64,000 nucleotides of DNA, taken from Verrucomicrobiota bacterium (GTDB lineage Bacteria > Verrucomicrobiota > Verrucomicrobiia > Limisphaerales > UBA11358). Of the stretch, positions 27,254-35,651 are shown in pieces (position 1 is the stretch's first letter; each line of letters opens with the position of its first letter). The DNA lies in contig JAGWNY010000003.1 of assembly GCA_028872915.1 (NCBI GenBank), positions 1 to 64,000 of the forward strand, given 5' to 3'. The position numbers and the translations under genes were made by a program. A model generated the notes under the pieces. It was not told the DNA's origin. It did no database searches and worked only from the letters and a program-made list of their open reading frames with translations.

Positions 27254-28357
27254 TTATACATTGAACTTGAAGAGCATCACGTCGCCGTCCCGCACCACAT
27301 AATCCCGGCCTTCCATGCGGTAGAGCCCTTTTTCCCGGGCGGCGGCCACGCTTCCGCACTGGGTCAGGTCGCCGTAGGATACGGTCTCGGCCTTGATGAA
27401 CCCGCGTTCAAAATCGGAATGAATGACGCCGGCCGCCTTGGGAGCCGTGTCGCCCGCGTGAATGGTCCAGGCGCGGACCTCCTTTTCACCGGCGGTAAAA
27501 AACGTCCTCAGACCGAGCAAATGATAGGTTGCGCGGATGAGCGAACCGGCGCCGGATTCGACCACGCCCAACTCCTTCAGAAATTCCGCGGCTTCCTCAG
27601 GCGACAAGTCCACCAGGTCGCTTTCGATCTGGGCGCTGATGACCACTGCCTCGCAGGCCAGATGGGTCCTCACGTAATCGCGGACCTTGTGGATGAACGG
27701 ATGGCTTGCGGCGCCGGCGAGGTCGTTTTCCTTGACGTTGCAGGCGAAAAGGGTGGGCTTGTCGGTGAGCAGGAAGAAATTCTTGGCGATTTGTTTTTCC
27801 TCCGGCGCCAGCGGAACCGTGAGGGCGGGCTTTCCAGCGTCCAAGGCCGGTTCAAATTTGGCGAGGATGGCGTCCTCCGCCACGGCGGTTTTATCGCCCC
27901 GTTTGACGTCCTTGGCGATTTTGGCCCGCCGTTTATTGACGTTTTCCAGGTCGGCAATCACCAATTCGGTGTTGATGATTTCGATGTCGCGGACCGGTTC
28001 CACGCTGCCGGTCACGTGATGAATGTCCGGGTCGTCAAAGCAGCGGACCACCTGGACAACGGCGTCCACTTCGCGGATGTGGGAGAGGAATTTATTGCCC
28101 AGACCTTCGCCCTGGGAAGCGCCTTTTACAAGGCCGGCAATGTCCACAAATTCGATGGCGGCGGGGATGATGGTGGTGGTTTTCGCGACCCTGGCCAGCG
28201 GTTCGAGGCGCGAATCGGGCACGGAGACGATGCCGATGTTTGGCTCGATGGTGCAGAAAGGGTAATTGGCCGCCGCCGCCTTTCGCGTGCGGGTGACCGC
28301 GTTGAACAAGGTTGATTTGCCTACATTGGGCAGTCCGACGATTCCGGCTTTGAGCAT
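27254..28357 (-). CDS. ychF: Ribosome-binding ATPase YchF
   Basis: A 367-residue OBG-family P-loop protein. The G1 motif is [12 protein letters not shown], followed by YPFCTIEPN, the DIAGLVKGA switch, and NVKEND in place of NKxD (the ATP-specific variant). A TGS-like C-terminal domain ends DVMLFKFNV. It is convergent with the secreted-protein gene, 31 bp apart. Function is translation-linked and stress-related, as known for the family. Confidence 0.96.
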   Translation of the reverse strand: MLKAGIVGLPNVGKSTLFNAVTRTRKAAAANYPFCTIEPNIGIVSVPDSRLEPLARVAKTTTIIPAAIEFVDIAGLVKGASQGEGLGNKFLSHIREVDAVVQVVRCFDDPDIHHVTGSVEPVRDIEIINTELVIADLENVNKRRAKIAKDVKRGDKTAVAEDAILAKFEPALDAGKPALTVPLAPEEKQIAKNFFLLTDKPTLFACNVKENDLAGAASHPFIHKVRDYVRTHLACEAVVISAQIESDLVDLSPEEAAEFLKELGVVESGAGSLIRATYHLLGLRTFFTAGEKEVRAWTIHAGDTAPKAAGVIHSDFERGFIKAETVSYGDLTQCGSVAAAREKGLYRMEGRDYVVRDGDVMLFKFNV

Positions 28358-28379
28358 GGATAAAATTTATTTGTTACGA

Positions 28380-29087
28380 TCAGGAGGTCAGGGCCATGCG
28401 GTGCCGCGCCAATTGCCAGACAATGTGCGTGCCGTCAAACAGCCCGACCACCAGCAGGCAGACGCCCGACAGGCGTTGCAGGCGCAGCAGGGTGGCTTCG
28501 CTGAATCGCCCGTGGCCGCGCGAGACGGCAAAGCACAAGGCAAAAAACCACGCATTGGTGCCCAACGCGACCCCGCCCACGCAGGCGGCCTTGGGCCACA
28601 AGGCGTCGGCCACCCAGTCATGGGACATGAAATTTCCCGTGAGGACAATCCAGAACAAAAACACCCCAAGATTTCCCATCACGCGGACGAAACCAATCAG
28701 GAACGCGGAGCGGGGATGGAGCTTTTGTTCAAGACGGGCTTCTATTTTTTCCGCGGCGGCGCGCAGGGGGGTGGCCGGCAGGTTGACCGATTGCACGAAC
28801 AGGAATTTTGCCCCCAGAAACAAAAGAAAGACAAACGTCAAAACTTCCATGACGGCCTTGACGCCGGGGTTGCCAAAAAAGGAGGAAAAGCCGGTAAAGG
28901 AAAGCGCGCAATATATGGCTTCCATGATGGAAGCGCCGAACCCGATGAACCAGGCCCATTTGAACCCCCGCTGCGAGCCTTCATTGATGATGGTCAGATT
29001 GATGGGGCCGACGGGAATGGAGGAAAAGAACAGGGCGCAGCCGAAGCCCGTGACCGCCGCCAGGAGGATGTCGGGCAGGCCGGACAT
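28380..29087 (-). CDS. LysE-type translocator family membrane protein
   Basis: A 235-residue inner-membrane protein with about six hydrophobic segments. The N-terminal helix ends with the family feature FSSIPVGPINLTIINEGSQRG. Members export amino acids or small metabolites; the substrate here is unknown. The ATG at 29087 is 2 bp after the pssA stop, so it is probably co-transcribed with psd-pssA, and ychF follows after 22 bp. Confidence 0.78.
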   Translation of the reverse strand: MSGLPDILLAAVTGFGCALFFSSIPVGPINLTIINEGSQRGFKWAWFIGFGASIMEAIYCALSFTGFSSFFGNPGVKAVMEVLTFVFLLFLGAKFLFVQSVNLPATPLRAAAEKIEARLEQKLHPRSAFLIGFVRVMGNLGVFLFWIVLTGNFMSHDWVADALWPKAACVGGVALGTNAWFFALCFAVSRGHGRFSEATLLRLQRLSGVCLLVVGLFDGTHIVWQLARHRMALTS

Positions 29088-29089
29088 GC

Positions 29090-29938
29090 TCAATGGCCGT
29101 TCTCCTCGTCCTCGTCCTCTTCGATTTCGCGGCGCCACGCGCGGGAAAGACTGGGGCGCACAAAACCGTAGAGAAGGTAAAGGGTGAAAACGGCCGGCAA
29201 AACGTAATAAAGGACCCGTTGCCGCAGCACCAGAACGGCGCCAACGAACAAGGCGGTTCCAATGAGTTTGTAGAAGTTGCTGCGTGACCGAAGACCGAGC
29301 GATTTAAAGCTGGGGTATTTGACCGTGCTGACCATCATGGCCGAAAGGAATAGCAGGACGAATACTATGAGATAATTCCAATGGCCCAGGCTTTTTTGGT
29401 TTTCATTCAGGTGAATGATCAGAAGGGTCACCGACGCCACCAGGCCGGCGGCTGAGGGAATGGGAAAGCCGAGGAATTCCTTGCCGGCGCCGGGATCGTT
29501 CATGGCGGCCAGGCAATTGAACCGGGCCAGCCGGAACGCTCCGCAAAGCAGGTAAATGGAGGCGATAAACCAACTGATTTGCTGGCGCTCTCCGAAGACA
29601 TCCGCCAGCACAACCCGCTGCACCAAAAACGCCGGGGCCGCTCCAAACGAAATCAGGTCGGCCAGGGAATCAAACTCGCGTCCAAAGGGGCTTTCGATGC
29701 CGCCCATCCGCGCGACGCGCCCATCGAACAAATCAAAGAGCATGGCCATGAGGATGAAGGCGAGCGCGATTTTGATATGGCCGAAGTAATTCACGACATC
29801 GGGCCGCGCTTCGACGATGATGGTCAGGGCCACAAAGCCGCAAAACAGATTCGCGGCGGTCAATAAATTCGGCAGGAAATAGATTTTAAGCTTCTCGTGC
29901 GGGTCTTCGGAGACCGGTTGTGGGCGGGGATCGTTCAT
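29090..29938 (-). CDS. pssA: CDP-diacylglycerol--serine O-phosphatidyltransferase
   Basis: A 282-residue membrane enzyme that joins CDP-diacylglycerol and serine to form phosphatidylserine. The CDP-alcohol phosphatidyltransferase motif is intact: DLFDGRVARMGGIESPFGRE continuing to FDSLAD. About seven membrane segments follow. It carries an acidic C-terminus (EEDEDEENGH). The ATG at 29938 lies one base after the psd stop at 29940, supporting coupling. Upstream in-frame codons overlap psd and are not used. Confidence 0.93.
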   Translation of the reverse strand: MNDPRPQPVSEDPHEKLKIYFLPNLLTAANLFCGFVALTIIVEARPDVVNYFGHIKIALAFILMAMLFDLFDGRVARMGGIESPFGREFDSLADLISFGAAPAFLVQRVVLADVFGERQQISWFIASIYLLCGAFRLARFNCLAAMNDPGAGKEFLGFPIPSAAGLVASVTLLIIHLNENQKSLGHWNYLIVFVLLFLSAMMVSTVKYPSFKSLGLRSRSNFYKLIGTALFVGAVLVLRQRVLYYVLPAVFTLYLLYGFVRPSLSRAWRREIEEDEDEENGH

Positions 29939-29939
29939 T

Positions 29940-30626
29940 TTAATCGAAGGCAGCCACCACGGTTTCGCCGCCAACAACTTTTTCGCCCGGTTCAACCTTG
30001 ATTCTGGCCCGCATCGGCAGATAGAGGTCCACCCGTGAGCCGAATTGGATGAGGCTGATCCGTTCGCCGCGTTGGACGGAGTCATTGATCTGGACCCACG
30101 GCACAATGCGGCGGGCAATCAGGCCGGCGATGAGCCGCACCCCGATTTTTTCGCCCGATGGCTCAGCCGACTCGATGCCGATCAGCACGTTTTCATTGTA
30201 CTGCGAGCTATCCGCCCGCATCGCGTTCAGGTAGCGGCCCGGCGAATGTTTGAGAATGGCGATTCGACCCGTAACAGGCGCGTTTTGGACGTGGACGTTA
30301 AACACGGACAGAAAAATCGAAACGCGGCGGCATGGCCCGCCCATGAATTCGGCTTCGGTGACGGTATCAATAACATCCACCCGGCCGTGGCCGGGCGCGA
30401 TGACAAGGTCTTTGCCGGTGGGCGTCATCGCGTCGGGATCGCGAAAGAAGAAAAAGCAGAAAACGGTGAACAGAAGCCAAAAACCGATGAGCACGCCGTA
30501 AAATTCCACAATCAGCTCGCCAATATGAGCGGCCAGCCAGGACACGACCAGGAGGGCCAGAACCGCGACCGCCGCCATGCCAATGAGCTTGAGCGCCGCC
30601 AGCGCGGCCTTGCCTGAATGTTTCAC
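29940..30626 (-). CDS. psd: Phosphatidylserine decarboxylase, short type
   Basis: A 228-residue enzyme that forms phosphatidylethanolamine. Two N-terminal hydrophobic segments (LIGMAAVAVLALLVVSWL and VLIGFWLLFTVFCFFFF) anchor it. VFNVHVQNAPVTG is a family motif, and the self-cleavage site is in IQFGSRVDLYLP, where Gly-Ser generates the pyruvoyl group. The start codon is GTG at 30626. Together with pssA it makes a complete two-step PE pathway. Confidence 0.92.
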   Translation of the reverse strand: MKHSGKAALAALKLIGMAAVAVLALLVVSWLAAHIGELIVEFYGVLIGFWLLFTVFCFFFFRDPDAMTPTGKDLVIAPGHGRVDVIDTVTEAEFMGGPCRRVSIFLSVFNVHVQNAPVTGRIAILKHSPGRYLNAMRADSSQYNENVLIGIESAEPSGEKIGVRLIAGLIARRIVPWVQINDSVQRGERISLIQFGSRVDLYLPMRARIKVEPGEKVVGGETVVAAFD

Positions 30627-30742
30627 CCCTTTACGATAAAAAGTTTCTCCCCCCCTTGCAATTCGCCATTTTCAAGGCACGTTAACCCGTCATTGTTCGA
30701 CAAGAAAACGATGCGGATTCAATTCAAAAAAGAGGATCATTT

Positions 30743-31180
30743 ATGCACACACCTGATTTGACGAAACAACCGCCCCGCAGCCCGCGGGTGCGCCTGGACG
30801 GTTACGTGATTCTTCCACGCATGCTCGACAAGGGCCGGGCGACGGTGGCCGGCAAGGCCGGGGAATATCACTATGCCTGTCCGATGGACCAGCAATTCCT
30901 GGAATTTACCGGCATCAATCCCGAGGTCTTTAAAAAGGAGTTGGACAAGAGTGACACGGAAATCCTGGAATGGATTCGGAAAAACGCGGCGCACAAGCGT
31001 TCGCCAACTGAAATTGCCGCATGGTCGGCATGGCAGGAGCAACGCACGCCCTCAGACCTGGAATCGCGTGAATTTTTCAACGAACTTCATAAAAGTTCCG
31101 CGCCCAACCGCGAGGACATCGTTACCTGGTTTGACCTCTTGGACGTGGACGATTACGCCACCTTCGGCGGAAAGCCGTAA
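30743..31180 (+). CDS. DUF5069 domain protein
   Basis: A 145-residue soluble protein. It starts with the family pattern TPDLTKQPPRSPRVRLDGYVILPRMLDK and contains YACPMDQQFLEFTGI and ILEWIRKNA. Members are frequent in Verrucomicrobia and Planctomycetes and have no assigned role. A clear AGAGGA ribosome-binding site precedes the ATG. It borders the restriction-modification island. Confidence 0.85.
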   Translation: MHTPDLTKQPPRSPRVRLDGYVILPRMLDKGRATVAGKAGEYHYACPMDQQFLEFTGINPEVFKKELDKSDTEILEWIRKNAAHKRSPTEIAAWSAWQEQRTPSDLESREFFNELHKSSAPNREDIVTWFDLLDVDDYATFGGKP

Positions 31181-31253
31181 AAAAATAACGTTGGCCGCAA
31201 GTTCGCCGGCTCCGGGTCTTGATTCCAAATGCGTCTCCAGCGGCGGCACGGAA

Positions 31254-32138
31254 TCACAAGGCATGAGGCGGTTTTCCTCCGATCCGCCGGGCGCGCCATC
31301 TCTTGAAATTCACCACCGTTGGATCGAGATAAACCGAACCATCGCGCAACTTTGTTGTTCCAACCAGCGTTGTGTTGTAGGTTTCGGTGCGGCGGCTCCC
31401 GGTAACCGCGTTCACTTTGCTTCCCACATATTTCCAATCAGGCCGTGGATGGGTATGTCCATTTAAGACGGCGACCATGATGTGGACAAATTTGACGTGG
31501 CAGCTTTCACGATCTATTCGGTAACAAGCAACCAGGTGCCATCCAGAACGTCCATTGTGGCTTTCCCCGCCTTTGCCAATTTGAATCGTGGATTTCACTT
31601 CCAAACCTTCGGGCTTTCCACGTGTCAGTACTTTCGGATTAATCAAATCAGGATACGCCTGATGCGAATTGTGCTTGTAAGGGGAATGCTCGTTGATGGC
31701 GTCGCATAAGATGTTGGAAATCAAGCCGCTGAAATTATTGCCTTGAATGTAATCAAACAATGGACGACGGCCATGCGCCCGCAAATTGCTGTTAATCAGG
31801 GCAAAAATGCGTTGGGATTCATTCATCGCGGCTTCCAGGTGCGGTACTTTCAACCCCGGTGGCAACGGAACATTTGGACGGAAATAACCCTCGTTGGCCG
31901 TCGGAATTGGTGCAACATCCCGTTCCGCAAATGCCCCGGCTACCAGTTGTTGGACTGGCGCATCCAACGACTTGGCCAGCGCGGCCAAAACGTCTATTGA
32001 GAAATTTTCCCGGCCATTTTCAAGACTGGACAAGTATTGATAGCTGATTCCTGTTTTACGCGCCAGCCGGTCCTGAGTAAGATTCGCCTGTTCGCGCAAT
32101 TGGCGGATATATCGGCCCAAAGCGGCTTTGGTGTCCAT
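31254..32138 (-). CDS. Restriction endonuclease with N-terminal HTH regulator domain
   Basis: A 294-residue protein. Residues 8-66 form a Cro/C1-type helix-turn-helix (LTQDRLARKTGISYQYLSSLENG). Beyond a linker, residues about 100-275 resemble a PD-(D/E)XK nuclease: D164 in AYPDLINPK, then E180 and K182 in GLEVKST, followed by GESHNGRSGWHLV. Divergent pairing with a DNA methyltransferase 65 bp away supports a Type II endonuclease. The HTH part resembles controller (C) proteins, so it may also regulate the pair. Its base composition looks less GC-rich than the neighbours, a sign of transfer. The recognition site is unknown. Confidence 0.82.
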   Translation of the reverse strand: MDTKAALGRYIRQLREQANLTQDRLARKTGISYQYLSSLENGRENFSIDVLAALAKSLDAPVQQLVAGAFAERDVAPIPTANEGYFRPNVPLPPGLKVPHLEAAMNESQRIFALINSNLRAHGRRPLFDYIQGNNFSGLISNILCDAINEHSPYKHNSHQAYPDLINPKVLTRGKPEGLEVKSTIQIGKGGESHNGRSGWHLVACYRIDRESCHVKFVHIMVAVLNGHTHPRPDWKYVGSKVNAVTGSRRTETYNTTLVGTTKLRDGSVYLDPTVVNFKRWRARRIGGKPPHAL

Positions 32139-32192
32139 TTCGCCTTTGGTTGATACAGGAATTGAACTTGATTGTCTTTCGCCTATAGTTGA
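32138..32192. promoter_or_regulatory. Paired 16-bp direct repeats, candidate C-box operators
   Basis: TTTCGCCTTTGGTTGA at 32138-32153 recurs as TTTCGCCTATAGTTGA at 32177-32192 (14 of 16 identical). The copies start 39 bp apart, nearly four helical turns. They fill most of the short divergent promoter region between endonuclease and methyltransferase, and the first abuts the endonuclease start codon. The HTH domain of the endonuclease is the obvious candidate binder. Confidence 0.55.
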
Positions 32193-32203
32193 AATTTGAA
32201 TCC

Positions 32204-33154
32204 ATGTTTCATTTGGAACAGACCGACTGTTTTGACTGGCTCCGGCAATGTCCGCCGCATTCCATTCACGCCGTCTGCACGGACCCGCCGTACGGAATTT
32301 TGGAATTCACGGAAAAGGAATTGGCCAAACTTCGCGTTGGCAGGGGTGGCGTTTGGCGGCTGCCGCCGAAAGTAGGCGGCAGCCACCGCGACCCGTTGCC
32401 CCGGTTCACGGTGCTTACCGAAGAACAGAAACAACATCTACGGGATTATTTTCGTGATTGGGGGAGATCGGTTCTGCCCGCTCTCGTGCCCGGCGCTCAT
32501 GTCTGTGTGGCGGGACATCCCATTCTACAGCATCACGTGCAAGGTGCGATGGTGGAAGCCGGTTTTGAAGTGCGCCCCGCAATCATGCGGCTTTATTACA
32601 GCTTCCGGGGCGGCGATCGCCCAAAAAATGCCGAAACAGAATTTCCAGAAGTTTGCGTCAGCCCAAAAGGCGCGTACGAACCCTGGATGTTGTTTCGCAA
32701 GCCAATCGAGACAAAAACCGTTGCCGAAAACCTTCGCAAATGGAAAACCGGCGGGCTGCGGCGGCTTTCCACGGACCGGCCGTTGCCCGACGCCATCGCC
32801 AGCGGGCGCACTCCCAAACGGGAAGAAGCCATTTCGGATCATCCGTGCCTGAAACCGCAACATTTCATGCGGATCATCGTTCGGGCATTGCTCCCCTTGG
32901 GGGAGGGAAAAATTCTCGATCCATTCATGGGATCAGGCTCAACCATTGCCGCTGCCGAGGCCGTGGGCTACCCGTCGATCGGCCTGGAAATGGACGCGGA
33001 GTATTTTCGACTTGCGCAAAAAGCCATCCCGCGTCTGGCCGCCCTGTATCCGTCTTTCGAAGGACAGGAGATTGAAGTTGAGTTAAACGGCCACGTCGAA
33101 TGCGAATCCGGGCGCCAAACGGCATTCGTACTGGCCGAACGCGGCGTTCAATAA
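32204..33154 (+). CDS. DNA methyltransferase (beta-class, DPPY)
   Basis: A 316-residue S-adenosylmethionine-dependent DNA methylase. Motif IV DPPYG is at residues 27-31 and motif I DPFMGSGST at 239-247; this order is that of beta-class N6-adenine/N4-cytosine enzymes. DPPY (not SPPY) slightly favours adenine. The ATG at 32204 is used; an in-frame TTG five codons earlier lies inside the second operator-like repeat. It should protect the host from the divergent endonuclease. Confidence 0.88.
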   Translation: MFHLEQTDCFDWLRQCPPHSIHAVCTDPPYGILEFTEKELAKLRVGRGGVWRLPPKVGGSHRDPLPRFTVLTEEQKQHLRDYFRDWGRSVLPALVPGAHVCVAGHPILQHHVQGAMVEAGFEVRPAIMRLYYSFRGGDRPKNAETEFPEVCVSPKGAYEPWMLFRKPIETKTVAENLRKWKTGGLRRLSTDRPLPDAIASGRTPKREEAISDHPCLKPQHFMRIIVRALLPLGEGKILDPFMGSGSTIAAAEAVGYPSIGLEMDAEYFRLAQKAIPRLAALYPSFEGQEIEVELNGHVECESGRQTAFVLAERGVQ

Positions 33155-33395
33155 CATCGCGCTTTAGCGGTGAGAGTTCGCAATGAGCAATCTTTGGCGT
33201 TTGAAATCCGCCCGGTCGCCTCTGGCAATCCGATCTGAAAGTTCGCTGACGATCTCTCTTTTCGAAATGATACACAAAAGTAACCCGGACGCCACGGATT
33301 CTCCACAGACTTTATTCAGGGTTACCGCGTTGGACCGGTTGCGTGCAACCGGGCAAAATTGGCGGAAATAAAAAACAATATTGGAGGTTGGCGTT

Positions 33396-35333
33396 ATGAA
33401 AAGATCACTGAAGTTATCAGCGTGCGCGGCGGTTGCGGCGGCGGCGGTCGCCGGCGCGGCGGCGCTTGCTCAAAATCCGAATCCCGGCGGTCAGGAAGGC
33501 GGGGGTCTGAAACAACAGAGTCACGACAACGATCAAATGATTGGCTTGGTGCGGCGGCACATCAAATACGTGTTTGTGCTATACCAGGAAAATCGGTCGT
33601 TTGACTCTTACTTTGGCACTTTCCCCGGCGCGGATGGCCTGTTTTCACACCCAGCCGGCAAAACCCCCGGTTTTTACGAAACCATAGTCAATACCAACGG
33701 CACAACTTCCATCATCCATCCTTTCAGGACTGGGCCGGCCGAGTACGCGGCCGATACGGAGGACATTGACCATTCGCACCCGCGGATTGATGCGAAGATG
33801 GACATCACCAACGGCGTTCCTCAGATGGACAAGTTCGCCTTGGTCGAGGAAAGGAAATACTGGACTTCCGGGCCTGACCCCAGCCTTAAGGCCAAGCAGA
33901 TGGGGGAACTGGCCATGGCCTATGAGGATGGAAACACCATACCGTTTCTGTGGCGCTACGCCGATCGGTTCGTGCTTTTCGACCATATTTTCCAGTTGAT
34001 GACCGGCCCTTCCACGCCGGGAAATCTCTCCATTATCGCCGCTCAAACCGGACAGACACAGGGCGCCCTTCATCCGGACGAGCTGTATCCCGATAACGGC
34101 AGTGGCGCGCCCGGAGTGCCCGTGCTCAATGATGACGATCCCTACTGGGGCTCGCCATTGGATACAAATCCCCCGGGCGTAAAACTGCCCGCCAACCCGG
34201 GCGACTTCCCGGGTTACGGAATCCAAACCAACCAAACTTACGCCGCGTTGCCGCTCTCGCTGGCCGGAAAAGACGCCGGCAAAATGGTTTCCACGGACCG
34301 CGATCCTGAAGGAGATTTGGATGATGTCATGGAGGACGTGGCCTTTCTCGACCGGAATGGACAACGATCGGTGCCGTGGGGCTGGTATGAGGAAGGTTAT
34401 GACAAGGAGCCAACGGACCCCAATCTTGGTCCCGTTGACGCAAACGGCACCCATGCCTCCTACATCACGCATCATAATGGCCCGCAATACTTTGGCTATG
34501 TCGCCAACAATCCGCGCATGAGCCGGAACCTCCACGGACTTGGGGACTTTTTCGATGCCGTGAACAACGGAACGCTGCCGCAGGACGGCGGCGTGTTTTT
34601 CGTCAAAGGCGGTTTTCAAAACCTGTTCGGCATGACGCCCGCCGATCCCGATGCCGCGGTCCAGAGAAACTTTGTGGGCGACGATGATCATCCCGGCTAT
34701 TCCGACGCCCAAATCAGCGAAGCCATGCTCGCCAAGGCCATCAACGCCATTGCCCGCAGTCCTTACTGGGATCAATGCGCCATCATCATTACCTGGGACG
34801 ATTCCGAAGGCGATTACGACCATGTCATCCCGCCAATCCGCTCCTATGGCCCCGACGGCAGCGCCATCAGCGACGGCCCCCGCGTGCCGCTGCTGCTCAT
34901 CTCGCCTTACGCCCGGACACACTACATCGCCCATCAAATGGGTGATCACGGGTCGGTCGTCAAATTCGTGGATGCGGTGTTCGGTCTTACCCCGTTGGCC
35001 AAACTCCCGGATGAGGCAGCCGGACGGGTGCTGGGCAAGCTGGAATTCGGGCAGGATAATTGGGGCCCCGACGACGCGTTGACCCGCGACGTGTCCGATC
35101 TGCTCTGCGCCTTTGACCCGGCCCGCCTGGCCGGCATGACGCCTCCGTTGCCTGCTTCGTATGCCATCATTCCCGACAACATCGTGGATGCGCTTCCGCA
35201 AGACGGCACCAACAGCGTCTATGGATTGAAACAACTCGGAATCACGCCGGTGGACATTGCCAAAGGCATTCCCAACGAAATCCCGGCGGACTTCAATCCG
35301 CGTCCCAAGACCGATCCCACGCCCCTTCCATAA
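33396..35333 (+). CDS. Secreted phosphoesterase (phospholipase C/acid phosphatase family)
   Basis: A 645-residue exported protein of the PF04185 phosphoesterase family. The signal peptide (MKRSLKLSACAAVAAAAVAGAAALA) is followed by VFVLYQENRSFDSYFGTFPG, the family signature. Later come the metal and active-site regions IIITWDDSEGDYDHV and HQMGDHGSVVKFVDAVFG. A strong GGAGG lies 8 bp before the ATG at 33396. The substrate (phospholipid or phosphomonoester) is not evident. The 240 bp upstream hold no convincing gene. Confidence 0.88.
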   Translation: MKRSLKLSACAAVAAAAVAGAAALAQNPNPGGQEGGGLKQQSHDNDQMIGLVRRHIKYVFVLYQENRSFDSYFGTFPGADGLFSHPAGKTPGFYETIVNTNGTTSIIHPFRTGPAEYAADTEDIDHSHPRIDAKMDITNGVPQMDKFALVEERKYWTSGPDPSLKAKQMGELAMAYEDGNTIPFLWRYADRFVLFDHIFQLMTGPSTPGNLSIIAAQTGQTQGALHPDELYPDNGSGAPGVPVLNDDDPYWGSPLDTNPPGVKLPANPGDFPGYGIQTNQTYAALPLSLAGKDAGKMVSTDRDPEGDLDDVMEDVAFLDRNGQRSVPWGWYEEGYDKEPTDPNLGPVDANGTHASYITHHNGPQYFGYVANNPRMSRNLHGLGDFFDAVNNGTLPQDGGVFFVKGGFQNLFGMTPADPDAAVQRNFVGDDDHPGYSDAQISEAMLAKAINAIARSPYWDQCAIIITWDDSEGDYDHVIPPIRSYGPDGSAISDGPRVPLLLISPYARTHYIAHQMGDHGSVVKFVDAVFGLTPLAKLPDEAAGRVLGKLEFGQDNWGPDDALTRDVSDLLCAFDPARLAGMTPPLPASYAIIPDNIVDALPQDGTNSVYGLKQLGITPVDIAKGIPNEIPADFNPRPKTDPTPLP

Positions 35334-35375
35334 GCACCAGCGGGCATCGGCGCTTCCCATCACGGGAAACACTCA

Positions 35376-35399
35376 GCCGGGCGGCGCGCGCCGCCCGGC
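35376..35399. repeat. 24-bp perfect palindrome, possible phosphoesterase terminator hairpin
   Basis: The twelve bases GCCGGGCGGCGC are followed directly by their own reverse complement. RNA from here would form a very stable GC hairpin 43 bp after the phosphoesterase stop. No T-run follows, so it would not be a classic intrinsic terminator. Confidence 0.5.
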
Positions 35400-35404
35400 A
35401 GTTG

Positions 35405-35524
35405 GTGAATGAGTTCGCCTGGTTCAAATATGGTTATGTCTGCTCCGTAACCAACGGCCGGATGGTTGATCCGGGCGATCCCGACATCAATTGGACATAT
35501 TTGGGAAAGCCGGTTCCTCATTGA
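35405..35524 (+). pseudogene. Possible C-terminal gene remnant
   Basis: From a GTG at 35405 a 39-residue peptide reads VNEFAWFKYGYVCSVTNGR, then MVDPGDPDINWTYLGKPVPH and stop. The aromatic and Gly/Pro/Asp composition looks like genuine protein. No ribosome-binding site is visible, and the frame runs upstream through the palindrome without a convincing start. I do not recognise a family; it may be chance. Confidence 0.25.
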
Positions 35525-35651
35525 TTTGCGATCCAAAGAGACGAATGCTTCCCGGCCAGATTGCACTCTGACAATTTTTCATTGCCATCCGGTTTTTTTT
35601 GCGGCAAAGTTTCGCAATTAAACTACCAGATAAAGCGATGGGGATAAAGGC

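Larger units (their letters stand above)
35334..35651. other. Intergenic region before gltA with palindrome and possible gene remnant
   Basis: These 318 bp contain a 24-bp perfect palindrome (35376-35399) and a short open stretch ending at 35524 that reads like a protein C-terminus (see separate entry). The part next to gltA (about 35590-35645) is T- and A-rich and probably holds the gltA promoter, but no confident -35/-10 pair could be fixed. Confidence 0.5.

Noticed and set aside
33645-35372. A long minus-strand reading frame opposite the phosphoesterase
   Set aside because: It has no homologous motif, its composition follows the plus-strand codon bias, and the plus-strand protein has a clear signal peptide and family motifs.
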